Shown: one piece after another, positions 55,363-64,000 of the stretch
How the letters are laid out: the number at the start of each line of letters is the position of its first letter
Position numbering within the stretch: position 1 is the first letter of the stretch
From: Ww85 sp963745765
GTDB lineage: Bacteria > Desulfobacterota > Desulfobulbia > Desulfobulbales > Desulfocapsaceae
Reading direction: 5' to 3'
DNA length: 64,000 nt
Assembly (NCBI GenBank): GCA_963745765.1
Contig: CAVUYQ010000018.1
Span: 124,001 to 188,000, forward strand
Position numbers and translations under genes: made by a program
Notes under the pieces: generated by a model
What the model was told of the DNA's origin: nothing
The model's database searches: none
Seen by the model: the letters and a program-made list of their open reading frames with translations, nothing else

Positions 55363-56448
55363 TTACTTGAGACCGGTTATGACACCCTGAACCCGGCGAT
55401 TCAATGCTCTTCCTTCCGGTGTGTCGTTGGTGCTGACCGGGTCATCAAAACCAAAACCGCTCAGGGTGATACGACTGGCGTCGATGGCCTCTTTTTCTAC
55501 CAGATAGTCGCGCACACTGGCCGCACGCCGATGTGAGAGCTTCATGTTGTATTCCCTGGTTCCGATATTATCGGTATAGCCGACCAGGAGGACTTTTGAC
55601 TGAGGATTATTGCGCAGCAACGCACCGACCTCGGCGAGGACTGCGTGATATTCCGCTTTAACGTCGGACTTGTCAAAGTCGAAAAGGATATTCTGCCATT
55701 CATGGGCGACAATCATTTCCTGGGGTTTTGCCGGTTTTTTCTCGACCACCTTAAACAGCGCATTGGTCATCCATTCCGGATTCCCGAGGAGAGTGGCAAA
55801 GGGGATCAGGTACGAGCAGTCATTAACCGAGGCGATTGCCTTGATCTCCTTTTCCCCTTTCGACTCGGAACCGGTATCAATAACCGAAAAACAGACGTCG
55901 TGTCGTGTACTTATCCGGCCGGCCAGTGCGGATGGCGAGGGCAGGTGATCAACGGGCGTATACTGCCCATCGGTAAAGAGAAAAATAATCGTTTTACCTG
56001 TCAGGGTTGCAAGAACACGGTCAAGTTTGTTCAGTCCCTGCTGCAGCATCGTTGCTCCTTTGGGTTCCCGCGGCATTTTGCTGATCGTTCGGCTGAACAA
56101 TTTTTTGTCATAAGGCTGCATCGGGTAGTAGGCGGTCAGGTTGTCAAGTCCATGTCCGGGGGTAAAGGAATAGATGCCGGCCATCCAGTTCATGTTCGGC
56201 AGGGTGGCGTTCTTTTCCACCAGGATTTTTCGTTCAGCGGCAAGCTCGGTCATGACGGTTCCCTGATAGAGATCGCCCATCGAGCCTGACCGGTCATAGA
56301 GAATGATGAAATTGTCAGCCTTCTTAACCAGGTATACTTCTTTTCCTTTCTGGATTCGCATGGCAGCGTCGTTTTGTGATGAAAACGCCGTTGCCGGACC
56401 ATGAAACAGAAACCACAACATAATGAGCAGGATAGCTTTGATGCGCAT
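55363..56448 (-). CDS. Exported VWA-domain/OmpA-family protein
   Basis: A 361-residue exported protein: signal peptide (MRIKAILLIMLWFLFHG), a von Willebrand factor A domain with the metal site DRSGSMG near residue 55, and a C-terminal OmpA peptidoglycan-binding domain (ILFDFDKSDVK; HRRAASVRDYL; NRRVQGVI). It is probably anchored to the cell wall or outer membrane, with the VWA domain for protein contacts. ATG 56448 follows GGAGG; a longer frame starts at 56463. Confidence 0.88.
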   Translation of the reverse strand: MRIKAILLIMLWFLFHGPATAFSSQNDAAMRIQKGKEVYLVKKADNFIILYDRSGSMGDLYQGTVMTELAAERKILVEKNATLPNMNWMAGIYSFTPGHGLDNLTAYYPMQPYDKKLFSRTISKMPREPKGATMLQQGLNKLDRVLATLTGKTIIFLFTDGQYTPVDHLPSPSALAGRISTRHDVCFSVIDTGSESKGEKEIKAIASVNDCSYLIPFATLLGNPEWMTNALFKVVEKKPAKPQEMIVAHEWQNILFDFDKSDVKAEYHAVLAEVGALLRNNPQSKVLLVGYTDNIGTREYNMKLSHRRAASVRDYLVEKEAIDASRITLSGFGFDDPVSTNDTPEGRALNRRVQGVITGLK

Positions 56449-57229
56449 AACAATTGCCTCCATTGCGGCAGGTGGTGAAGAGCCGGATGGAACGGAAAAT
56501 CATCCGTTCTTCTGATGGAAGGGTTCCTCTCTTGTGACCCTCCCTTTAATTTTTACAAAAAATGTAAGTATATTCAATAAGAAAAAACATTTGTTCAATT
56601 TATCATATCTCGGTCCGCAGAAGAAGTTCATCTCCTGCTGACCAGCAGACCGGAAAAATGATGCAAGCTGAATGATCTTTTAAAAACCCGATATCCCTGC
56701 CGTCAGATCGAGCGTTTACCCGGGCAATGGATCCGAGGCTTTTGAGGTTAGGACATGGTTTTTCCCCCTGCAGTTATCGTTTCTTACTGCCCGTCTGAGT
56801 TGCTGTATCGGGACCAACTATTGGTTAGCAGCGGAACCGTGTGGTAAATAGAGGATTCCTGATGACACTTCGTCCTGAAGTAAATGCGTGATAGATTGGT
56901 CCCTCTTTCACGAGTTGAAGGGTGTTTTCGCCAAGCTGGAATTGCCAGAATATAGTTGAAATAAACATAGTTTTCCTCAATTTAAGGGAAGTGTTCATGA
57001 AATGTCGGGGATAGCGTTCAATACACCATATGAGTGAGACTGACCATTCTTTAAAGCTTGCCGGTGCGCTTGAAGACACCTTATCCTGCTGCACCCGGTG
57101 CAGAACATGCGTGCAGCATCGTTATTTTCTGGAACGTTATGGCACCCCCTATTGCCCTGCCCGTCTAGCTGCAGACCCTTATTCCTGCAGGTAGCGGCCG
57201 TCTTTAGGCGTCGACGTGTTGTTTCTGTT
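56449..57229. other. Long gap between VWA-OmpA and Rossmann genes
   Basis: About 780 bp. It contains a dyad TTACA-N5-TGTAA at 56553-56567 about 105 bp upstream of the VWA gene (possible regulator site), one small candidate ORF (56825-56968), and otherwise nothing I can support. Confidence 0.45.
56825..56968 (-). CDS. Possible 47-residue protein
   Basis: ATG 56968 has GAGG six bases upstream. The product opens MFISTIFWQFQLGENTLQL and ends NPLFTTRFRC. The family is not recognised and the coding status is doubtful; a longer in-frame form reaches 57094. Confidence 0.3.
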   Translation of the reverse strand: MFISTIFWQFQLGENTLQLVKEGPIYHAFTSGRSVIRNPLFTTRFRC

Positions 57230-58336
57230 TTATATCAAGTTTTTGGCCGATACTCCTGTCTTGATAGGACGTCTTTGCAGCAACAGGCTGTCCGCTCCAC
57301 GAGGAGCCGAAGTGAGCCGGTGTGCGAATTGAATAAGCACGTTCCTGAAACTTGCGAAAGGCGTGGGCGGGGGAGCGGCCAGGGCGGTGCGAAAGGACAG
57401 CTGGTGGGCTGCTGATCGAAAGGCATCGACACTGTCAACCGTTACACCCCCGAGAGCGGCAACGAGAGTGGGCATAGAACAGGCGGGCAGTTCGTACGTC
57501 TTCCATCCACCGGGCAGACACATGAAAAAGCGGGTCCCGTCGCGTTGCACCCTGTTGCCCATGAATACGTTCTGAGGAACAGCATTTACAGGAATCGGCG
57601 GGCGTGAAAAATCAATAATGGTGGCTGACTCCGGGATGCGTTCATGCAGGCGGCAGTCGATAAAATCTTTGCCCCGTGGAAAGAGGTTGACAACAAAATC
57701 CGTCTCGGCGAGCTGCTTGTCTGCCTTTTCTTCATCTATCAGCCTGACAGTGCCTTTTCTGGTATATTGAACATCGACCAGTATCATTTGGTATCCATCA
57801 GCCCGCAATTGCTCCTGGAGCTGTTCGGCAAGCTCGCCTCCTCCGAGAATGGCTACCGAAAGGTTCCATGGTTTGAGATCGGATGTATGAGCCAGATGAT
57901 TTACTGCCGACTGGATGCTGAATATATTGCCGTAGGTGCTGGAATAAAAAGGAGGTTCGATGGGAATAGAGTGGCGCTTCTCGAAGATCGGTCCGAGTTG
58001 GCCTGCGAGGCCAACGGTACGTGCTCCTGAGATTTTCTTAATCCAGCGCATACGTGCCATGATAGCCTCAACTTGAGGTTTGTTTCGCTTACGCATCAAC
58101 TCAATGGCCGGACTCGCTATACAACAGTAGATCCCCACCGGCATCCAGTTATGTATAATGAGTCCGGCGGGAGTCGGACGGTGAGCGAAAAAATTACGCA
58201 GCCATTTTATATTTGGAGTGAAATCAAGGCATTCCGAGGTGTCGATAGGATATATGAGAAAGACGGTTTTGAAGATACCGGTACGGCCGACAACCCAGAT
58301 TAATAACCAGATGGGAGGCGAAGCACAAAAGCGCAA
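57230..58336 (-). CDS. Rossmann-fold protein of unknown function
   Basis: A 368-residue protein with a dinucleotide-binding-like stretch VAILGGGELAEQLQEQL near the middle and a preceding ARTVGLAGQLGP segment. This pairing recalls acyl-ACP reductase and shikimate-dehydrogenase-like folds, where the first half binds substrate and the second NAD(P). The resemblance is distant and the catalytic residues cannot be assigned. It lies upstream in the same direction as no obvious partner; the hybrid kinase is the next gene upstream. The TTG start at 58336 is uncertain. Confidence 0.6.
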   Translation of the reverse strand: MRFCASPPIWLLIWVVGRTGIFKTVFLIYPIDTSECLDFTPNIKWLRNFFAHRPTPAGLIIHNWMPVGIYCCIASPAIELMRKRNKPQVEAIMARMRWIKKISGARTVGLAGQLGPIFEKRHSIPIEPPFYSSTYGNIFSIQSAVNHLAHTSDLKPWNLSVAILGGGELAEQLQEQLRADGYQMILVDVQYTRKGTVRLIDEEKADKQLAETDFVVNLFPRGKDFIDCRLHERIPESATIIDFSRPPIPVNAVPQNVFMGNRVQRDGTRFFMCLPGGWKTYELPACSMPTLVAALGGVTVDSVDAFRSAAHQLSFRTALAAPPPTPFASFRNVLIQFAHRLTSAPRGADSLLLQRRPIKTGVSAKNLI

Positions 58337-58530
58337 AGAAAAAAAAGCAACTGCCGCAGATACCTGTTCATTGTTTGCTCCTTCACATTTTGAATTATCC
58401 TGCTTGATCCTTGCCGCGGTGGGACGGTATTCAATAATTACTGTTTTTTCAGGTGTTCCAACGTATTTTAACCGTTACCATTCACTACTAATTACATATC
58501 AATTACAATTAGGCAACTATAAGATATTTA

Positions 58531-60574
58531 TTATCTATACCTTAAATTCATCGAAAATGTAATTACCATATTGTAATAGGAAGGGTACGCAGCCGACTTG
58601 AAGGGAATAACAAACAATGATATTGAAAGATAACAATCGCTTGAAGTATTTTGATTGGGAGGGCGCGAAGTAGTTAAGTGAAAAATAGCCTGGCTAATAG
58701 ATGAAGCTATTTTTTCGAGAGAATAAGGCTTTTTGATATAGCTTCTTACACCAAGATCCAGCGCTTTTTTAATTCTATTGGTTTCGGAATAGCCGCTGAT
58801 AATGATGACCTTCTGGTCAGGTCTGACTTTCAGAATATTCCGGTAGGTATCGAGACCGTCCATACCCGGTTTCATGATCATATCGAGAAGGACAAGGTCT
58901 ACCCCTCTTCTTTCAAGAAACGCTACGGCTTCTTCACCGCTGTTGACTGTTTCCACCAGATAGCCCAGGGTGGTGAGAATAATGTTTCCCAGTGCACGCT
59001 GTTCGGGGGCATCATCGACAAGCAGTATGGTCTCCCTGTTTCCGTGTTTAATTACTTCAGGAGCGGACTCGATCTCTGTTGATGATTGAGCCTTACTGTC
59101 AATAGCAGGTATAAAAAAGGAAATGGAGGTGCCGCTGCCCAGATAACTTTTTACATCGAGATAGCCATCATGGTCCTTGACCGTACCCCATACAACTGTC
59201 ATGCCGAGCCCGGTGCCGCTGAGCCCCATAATTTTACTGGAGTAGAACGGTTCAAAGATCATATCAAGCTTTTCATGGGGGATGCCGACACCGTTGTCGC
59301 TGACGGTCAACACCACGTAATTTCCAGGCACCGTTGTATCATAGCCTTTGATCGGCGTGTTAACCCGGCGGTTTTCAGTTATTATCTGGACGAGTCCCTT
59401 GCCTGCGATTGCCTCAAAGCTGTTGACGAGAAGATTCATGACCGCTTTTTCCAGGTGTACCGGAGAACCGGACAATAAATGCAGGTTCGGCGAAAAATCT
59501 GTTTGAATCGTTACCTCCGGATAATTTCGCTGGAGCGTAATAAACTCGGGGCTCTGCAGATAGGTGGCGACAATATCATTAAGTTGAACCTTTTCCTTGA
59601 CGCTTATCCCCCTGCGGGCAAGGGTTAAAAGATCCTGGACGATTGCAGCGGCGCGCACTCCGGCTTTACGTATATTCTCAAGCGGTTTTCGCATGTTACT
59701 GTCCGACGGCAGATCCATGAGCAACAGGTCGGGATAACTGACAACTCCTGACAGGACATTATTGAGATCGTGGGCGACACCTCCCGCCAGACGACCCAGC
59801 AATTCCATTTTCTGGGCTCTGATCAGCTCCGATTCCAGGCGGACACGTTCCTGCTCAGCCCAGAGTCGCTCGTCGATTTCAACGCGAAGCTGCTTGTTTG
59901 CTTTTTCGAGTTCTGAGGTTCTCAGAGCGACCCGAAGTTCCAATTGATTTCTTGCTTCCTGCAGCTGGGACTCCTTCTTCTGCAGCTCGGTAATAGTACC
60001 TGCAAGCAGATTCTGTTTCTCAAGCATGGCGGTATGCGCTTTTGCACGACTGTTTTCAACAAGGTATGCCATGAGGCAGACCAGCAGAAACGACGGAGGA
60101 AAACGGATGGCGAAATCTTTACTGTAGACGTTGATGATGTCGGTAAACTGGTCAATAACAAGGACGACGATACAGAAGGTTATGAGCGCTCCGGTGGCCC
60201 AGATACCTTGCCTGGCGCCTAAAAGGTGTAGGGAGAAAAGCGGAAACGTATAGAGCCATACGAAAGAGGTCGTGTTGACTCCTCCAATAAAAAAAAGCCA
60301 GCAGAAAAAGATCAGATTGAGGGCAATTCCAAACCGCGACACCGTCGCTTCATCTCCGGTGCGGTGAAGATAGATAAAGAGCGCGAGGAAGAGCGCCGCC
60401 ATGCGCGAAATCGGTAATACCAAGAGCCATGGCCTGTTGCATCAGTGCAATAATGCCCATCAGCACCAAAGCTACAAAACCAAGAACAAGAAAGGTATTG
60501 AGCAGAAGGAGCTTCCTTAAAGCCTCAGTATCATGATGTTCACGAACGCCACTGTAAATAATTGAATGCATCAT
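58531..60574 (-). pseudogene. Membrane hybrid histidine kinase/response regulator, one frameshift
   Basis: Deduced about 680 residues. The N-terminal helix LLLNTFLVLGFVALVLMG is followed by several more membrane helices to about residue 195, a coiled coil (LQKKESQLQEARNQLELRV), phospho-His in LAGGVAHDLNNVLSG, ATPase motifs (NLLVNSFEA; DNGVGIP; GTGLGM) and a C-terminal receiver with phospho-Asp in LVLLDMIMKPGMDG. The frame changes near 60424; removing one base joins QQAMAL to VLPISRMAAL. The 630-residue ORF alone would begin within the membrane domain at a TTG. Confidence 0.85.
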
Positions 60575-61268
60575 TTTTTCAGAAGGCTTTCAACCAAGTA
60601 ACCGGATAAAAAGCCGTGGTAAGGTTCAGAACGCCGTTCCGGCAGGATTGATAAAAATGAGAAGTCCTGTTTTCTCGTTGCTTTTAGCAAAAGGCAGAGT
60701 CGGTACTGAGAGCGACGAGGCGATATACTGCAAATTATCATAATAAATCAGTACATTTATTGAACGGTCAGGTGAGCTCTGACTGGCACGAATTCTTCAT
60801 ACATTACAGGTTCGAATGGGGTACCAACCGTTCTTTTCTGCATAACCAATTACAGAAATGTTACCAGAACTGCATAAAAGTACCAACTTCTTTTATTTTT
60901 TCAGTCAAATAGGAACACTTATCCTCGGCGGAAGAGGAGCGTGAACTGCGGTGGTGATGGCTTTTCTGGAAGGTATCCGGCATACGTCTGGTTCGCGGTG
61001 GTTGGTTCCTGTTAAATAATTGGGCCACCTTGCATAATCGCTTCTCCGTCCGATCTCTGCGCTATGCTCAAAATTTTATCCTTGGAATATTAGCCGTATG
61101 CCGGCGGTTAAATTTCTCGTATGCCTTGATCTCGAAGGAAAAACCTGATTATTCAAGGTAGCCATTGCTGTTATACGTTTTCTATAGCGGGAGTGGATCT
61201 TTGCATATATATAATTATTAGTCTCTGGCGGAGAGCCGGCGGGTGGCGCGACACTCTGACCAGCCGAA
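60575..61268. other. Gap with a hairpin repeat
   Basis: About 690 bp containing repeat copy 4 (61023-61163). The remainder has no supported gene, and I recognised no promoter or RNA. Confidence 0.5.
61023..61163. repeat. Dispersed hairpin repeat, copy 4
   Basis: A 141-bp element with inverted ends GGCCACCTTGCATAATC and GATTATTCAAGGTAGCC and the core CTCAAAATTTTATCCTTGG paired with GGTTAAATTTCTCG. Confidence 0.85.
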
Positions 61269-61310
61269 TTGACCAGGTGTCGATCTGTTTCAATCTTTAT
61301 CGGTGCTGAT

Positions 61311-61505
61311 GTGAAAAACAAGGTTTTGATTGGTACTCTTGCCATCGTTGGTCTCGTCGGACTTCTGGTGATGACCTGCGGTATCGGCTTAAGTATGGGA
61401 TTTCGTACTGTGAGTGTTGTCAGCTTTTTCAGTGTGATAGGATTGCTGGTTGTCCTGCGCCTTATCGGCTGGTCAATTAAATCCGGAAAAGATCGCGAGG
61501 ATTGA
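61311..61505 (+). CDS. Small two-helix membrane protein
   Basis: A 64-residue protein with two hydrophobic segments (VLIGTLAIVGLVGLLVM and VVSFFSVIGLLVVLRLIGW) and a charged tail KSGKDRED. The GTG at 61311 is chosen because the first helix follows at once; the frame is open back to a TTG at 61269. The family is not recognised, and the ribosome-binding site is weak. Confidence 0.45.
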   Translation: MKNKVLIGTLAIVGLVGLLVMTCGIGLSMGFRTVSVVSFFSVIGLLVVLRLIGWSIKSGKDRED

Positions 61506-61588
61506 CCTTTTCCTGCAACTTTTGATCGAAGAACATGAGGTGTTGACCATGTTCCTTTCCCATCCGTTCCCCTTTCAGGGTATGCTCT

Positions 61589-62506
61589 ATGCACGTCGTT
61601 GTTGAGTCTTTTCTGAATCCCATTTTTCCGGTATTTGCGATCATGCTGGTAGGGATCATATTTGCAAAACGCGGCCTGTTTGACGTTTCGTCAGCAGAGG
61701 CTATCAATCGTTTCGTCTTTTTTGTTGCCGTGCCGGCACTGCTTTTTTCACTCATGTCCCGGGCACCGTTAGGCCTCGTGGACTATCGCCTGCTTGCACT
61801 TTATTTCTTCTCTGAAATTATTCTCTTCACTATTGGTGCAGCTACTGCCCGTCTTATTTTCAAAAAAGGAGTTGGCGAGGCAATTCTTCTTGGAATGGCT
61901 TCAAGTTTTGTCAATCATGTGTTTTTTGTTCTGCCCATTGCCACTGTTCTCTATGGAGAACAATCTGCCGTACCGATAACGGCGATTATTGTTATTGATA
62001 CCACAGTCATTTTTGCAGGAACGATCATCGGGCTGGAAATTGCTTCTCATCGGGGAGAATCAATGTGGAAGGTGTTGCGCCTTTTTGTCCGCAACCCGGT
62101 ACTGATGGCTATTACGGTTGGCCTGCTGGTAAATATCAGCAGCATCCCGGTTCACGAAGGAATAGTAACCTTCACAAACTTTACCGGGGCTGCAGCCGCT
62201 CCGGCAGCCCTCTTTTCTCTTGGTATTATTCTCGCGGGAACCAGGGCTACTACCATTGATTATGCCGCGTTGACGACAACCGGTCTCAAGGTCTTCCTGC
62301 ATCCCCTGATTGCCTGGGTATTGTTCAGTTCCCTGGCCGATATCGAACCACTCTGGCGTGACTCCGCCCTGCTTGTTGCTGCCGGACCCTGCGGAGCCAT
62401 GCCGTTTGTTTTGGCGATGCAATATAAAGTTCGGGCGCAAAGTATCGGGATTGCAATCATCTACTCGACAATAGCATCACTTTTTACCCTCTCTCTTATC
62501 GCCTGA
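61589..62506 (+). CDS. AEC-family transporter (auxin efflux carrier-like)
   Basis: A 305-residue permease with two sets of about five helices. The helix-breaking motif and pore region appear in PCGAMPFVLAMQY and the first half LGMASSFVNHVFFVLPIA. Bacterial family members move malate, lactate or other organic acids across the inner membrane. It stands alone between a small membrane protein and the convergent cysK gene. The substrate is not predictable. Confidence 0.85.
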   Translation: MHVVVESFLNPIFPVFAIMLVGIIFAKRGLFDVSSAEAINRFVFFVAVPALLFSLMSRAPLGLVDYRLLALYFFSEIILFTIGAATARLIFKKGVGEAILLGMASSFVNHVFFVLPIATVLYGEQSAVPITAIIVIDTTVIFAGTIIGLEIASHRGESMWKVLRLFVRNPVLMAITVGLLVNISSIPVHEGIVTFTNFTGAAAAPAALFSLGIILAGTRATTIDYAALTTTGLKVFLHPLIAWVLFSSLADIEPLWRDSALLVAAGPCGAMPFVLAMQYKVRAQSIGIAIIYSTIASLFTLSLIA

Positions 62507-62568
62507 CAGCGAACTGCCGGGGACAACCTGACAGGACATACCTGGATAGCCCGGGATCTCCGGAGGCC

Positions 62569-63492
62569 TTACACTTTCTCCAGGACCAGGTCAGTGCTCA
62601 GGTATCGCTCGCCGGTATCCGGCAGGATCACGACGATGGTTTTTCCTTTATTCTCAGGTCGCCCGGCTAACTGAAGCGCTGCCCAGGCTGCCGCCCCTGA
62701 GGAAATACCGCACAATATTCCTTCGCTTCTGGCCAGGATTCGGCCTGTTTCCATGGCATCCTCATTGCTCACGGTAACAACTTCATCGATGATCTTGGTG
62801 TTCAGGATAGAGGGAACAAAGCCGGCACCAATACCCTGGATTTTATGGGGTCCAGGCGAGCCGCCGGACAGTACGGGGGAATCGGCCGGTTCGACAGCGA
62901 CGGTCCACATGTCCTTGTTCCGTGCCTTCAGCACCTCGGATACGCCGGTGATGGTGCCGCCGGTTCCGACACCGGCCACGAAGATATCTATTTTGCCGCT
63001 GGTATCGTGCCAGATTTCCTCCGCCGTTGTTTTCCTGTGGACTTCCGGGTTTGCCGGATTGGAGAATTGATCGGGCATAAATCCTTTTGGATTGTTGGCC
63101 AGGATCTCTTCAGCTGCTGCGATCGCGCCTTTCATACCTTTGGCAGCCGGGGTAAGCACCAGTTCCGCACCAAGATGTTTGAGCAGCATGCGTCGTTCAA
63201 CACTCATGCTTTCCGGCATGGTCAGGATAAGACGTAAACCTTTTGCAGCGCAGACAAAAGCGAGGGCCAGCCCGGTATTACCGCTGGTCGGCTCGATAAT
63301 AACGCTGTCGCTTTTTATTTTGCCATCGCGGATACCTGCTTCTATCATTGAAACACCAATACGGCATTTAACGCTGCCCAGCGGGTTTCGCGATTCCTGT
63401 TTGGCAAGAATGGTGCTGCCGCTGTCTCTGCCGAAGTGCTGAAGTACCAGAAGCGGAGTGCATCCAAAGGTATCTGTAAGTGGAAGGGCCAT
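62569..63492 (-). CDS. cysK: Cysteine synthase A (O-acetylserine sulfhydrylase)
   Basis: A 307-residue PLP enzyme that makes cysteine from O-acetylserine and sulfide. The PLP lysine lies in NPLGSVKCRIG, where the family normally has SVKDR; the Lys is kept but Asp is replaced by Cys. Other motifs are EPTSGNTGLALAF, GVGTGGTITGV for phosphate binding, and GISSGAA. It follows cysE by 18 bp on the same strand, forming a cysteine operon. Confidence 0.93.
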   Translation of the reverse strand: MALPLTDTFGCTPLLVLQHFGRDSGSTILAKQESRNPLGSVKCRIGVSMIEAGIRDGKIKSDSVIIEPTSGNTGLALAFVCAAKGLRLILTMPESMSVERRMLLKHLGAELVLTPAAKGMKGAIAAAEEILANNPKGFMPDQFSNPANPEVHRKTTAEEIWHDTSGKIDIFVAGVGTGGTITGVSEVLKARNKDMWTVAVEPADSPVLSGGSPGPHKIQGIGAGFVPSILNTKIIDEVVTVSNEDAMETGRILARSEGILCGISSGAAAWAALQLAGRPENKGKTIVVILPDTGERYLSTDLVLEKV

Positions 63493-63510
63493 GCGATAAT
63501 CCTCCTGGAA

Positions 63511-64000
63511 TCAGATGTTCTGTGAGTTGTGGTAGATCAGTTCCGGTTTCTTTAGAAGAACCTTTGTTCCGGTACTGACACTTTCGGTAAGCCAGATATT
63601 GCCGCCTATTACCGAGTCGGCGCCGATGGTGGTGTCGCCTCCAAGAATCGTCGTGTTGGCATAGATGATGACATTGTCCTCGATGGTTGGATGCCGCTTT
63701 TTATTTCGCATTTTCTTGCCGGCATCGCGCGGCAGGGAAAGGGCTCCGAGGGTAACGCCCTGGTAGACACGGACATTGTTGCCGATAACGGTGGTTTCAC
63801 CGATAACAACGCCCGTCCCGTGATCTATAAAAAATCCTTGACCGATTTTTGCAGCGGGGTTGATATCGATTCCCGTCTCACCGTGCGCCCATTCGGTCAT
63901 GATTCGTGGAATGAGCGGCACCTCGAGGTCCTGCAGTTCATGCGCCAGTCGGTAGACGGTTATTGCCAGCAGGCCCGGATAACTGAAAATGATTTCATCC
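63511..64000 (-). CDS. cysE: Serine O-acetyltransferase (partial, 5' end outside window)
   Basis: The C-terminal 162 residues of a left-handed beta-helix acyltransferase: GETGIDINPAAKIGQGFFID, catalytic His in DHGTGVVIGET, VYQGVTLGAL and TTIGADSVIGGN. It continues in frame to the window edge (DEIIFSYPGLLAI), so the N terminus is missing. CysE acetylates serine to feed CysK. An internal GTG at 63921 is not the true start. Confidence 0.92.
   Translation of the reverse strand, partial: DEIIFSYPGLLAITVYRLAHELQDLEVPLIPRIMTEWAHGETGIDINPAAKIGQGFFIDHGTGVVIGETTVIGNNVRVYQGVTLGALSLPRDAGKKMRNKKRHPTIEDNVIIYANTTILGGDTTIGADSVIGGNIWLTESVSTGTKVLLKKPELIYHNSQNI

Overview
The window looks like chromosomal DNA from a Gram-negative anaerobe of the Desulfobacterota (formerly Deltaproteobacteria), plausibly the Desulfobulbales. 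This is inferred from gene content: a sigma-54/TyrR-type alanine module, a NikKLMQO-type nickel ECF transporter, a six-gene Hyf/complex-I-like membrane complex, a 943-residue FAD/Fe-S D-lactate-dehydrogenase-like enzyme and a GspA/B/N/E secretion group. I see no rRNA, tRNA, CRISPR array or intact mobile element.

Layout: 0.1-0.6 kb CBS protein. 0.7-5.3 kb alanine symporter, alanine dehydrogenase and TyrR-like activator, all carrying indels. 5.5-8.5 kb NitT/TauT-type ABC transporter and a flavin reductase-like protein. 9.1-10.8 kb panB and a DUF2520 Rossmann protein. 11.1-15.9 kb nickel ECF transporter behind a NikR-like dyad. 16.3-20.7 kb quinone oxidoreductase, HtpX, RecQ. 21.1-25.5 kb PqqD, HprK-like kinase, nucleotidyltransferase, SDR and amine-oxidase-like flavoprotein. 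25.6-33.1 kb membrane complex whose large subunit lacks the NiFe cysteines. 33.4-35.3 kb small ORFs and an ISAzo13-family remnant. 35.4-41.2 kb FAD/Fe-S dehydrogenase, NUDIX hydrolase, hybrid kinase. 41.6-48.5 kb LhgO, SLC13 transporter, UbiA prenyltransferase, HAD phosphatase, PAS-containing NhaD. 48.7-54.0 kb GspB, GspA, GspN, GspE. 54.2-64 kb LysR regulator, VWA-OmpA protein, orphan Rossmann protein, second hybrid kinase, AEC transporter, CysK and partial CysE.

Two window-wide signals stand out. First, a dispersed intergenic hairpin repeat of about 140 bp occurs in four clear copies, one degenerate copy and one ends-only mini-hairpin; one copy sits inside the hyf-like operon. Second, many conserved genes are broken by single-base indels, often in short G/C runs, with about ten packed into 1.4-5.2 kb. 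These may be assembly errors or real gene decay; the sequence alone cannot decide.

The genes fit an anaerobe that oxidises small organic and amino acids (alanine, lactate, 2-hydroxyglutarate), imports nickel and conserves energy through ion-pumping membrane complexes. The best candidates for poorly described biology are the Ehr-like complex, the hairpin repeat family, the RiPP-tailoring-like PqqD/HprK/nucleotidyltransferase group and the PAS-containing NhaD.
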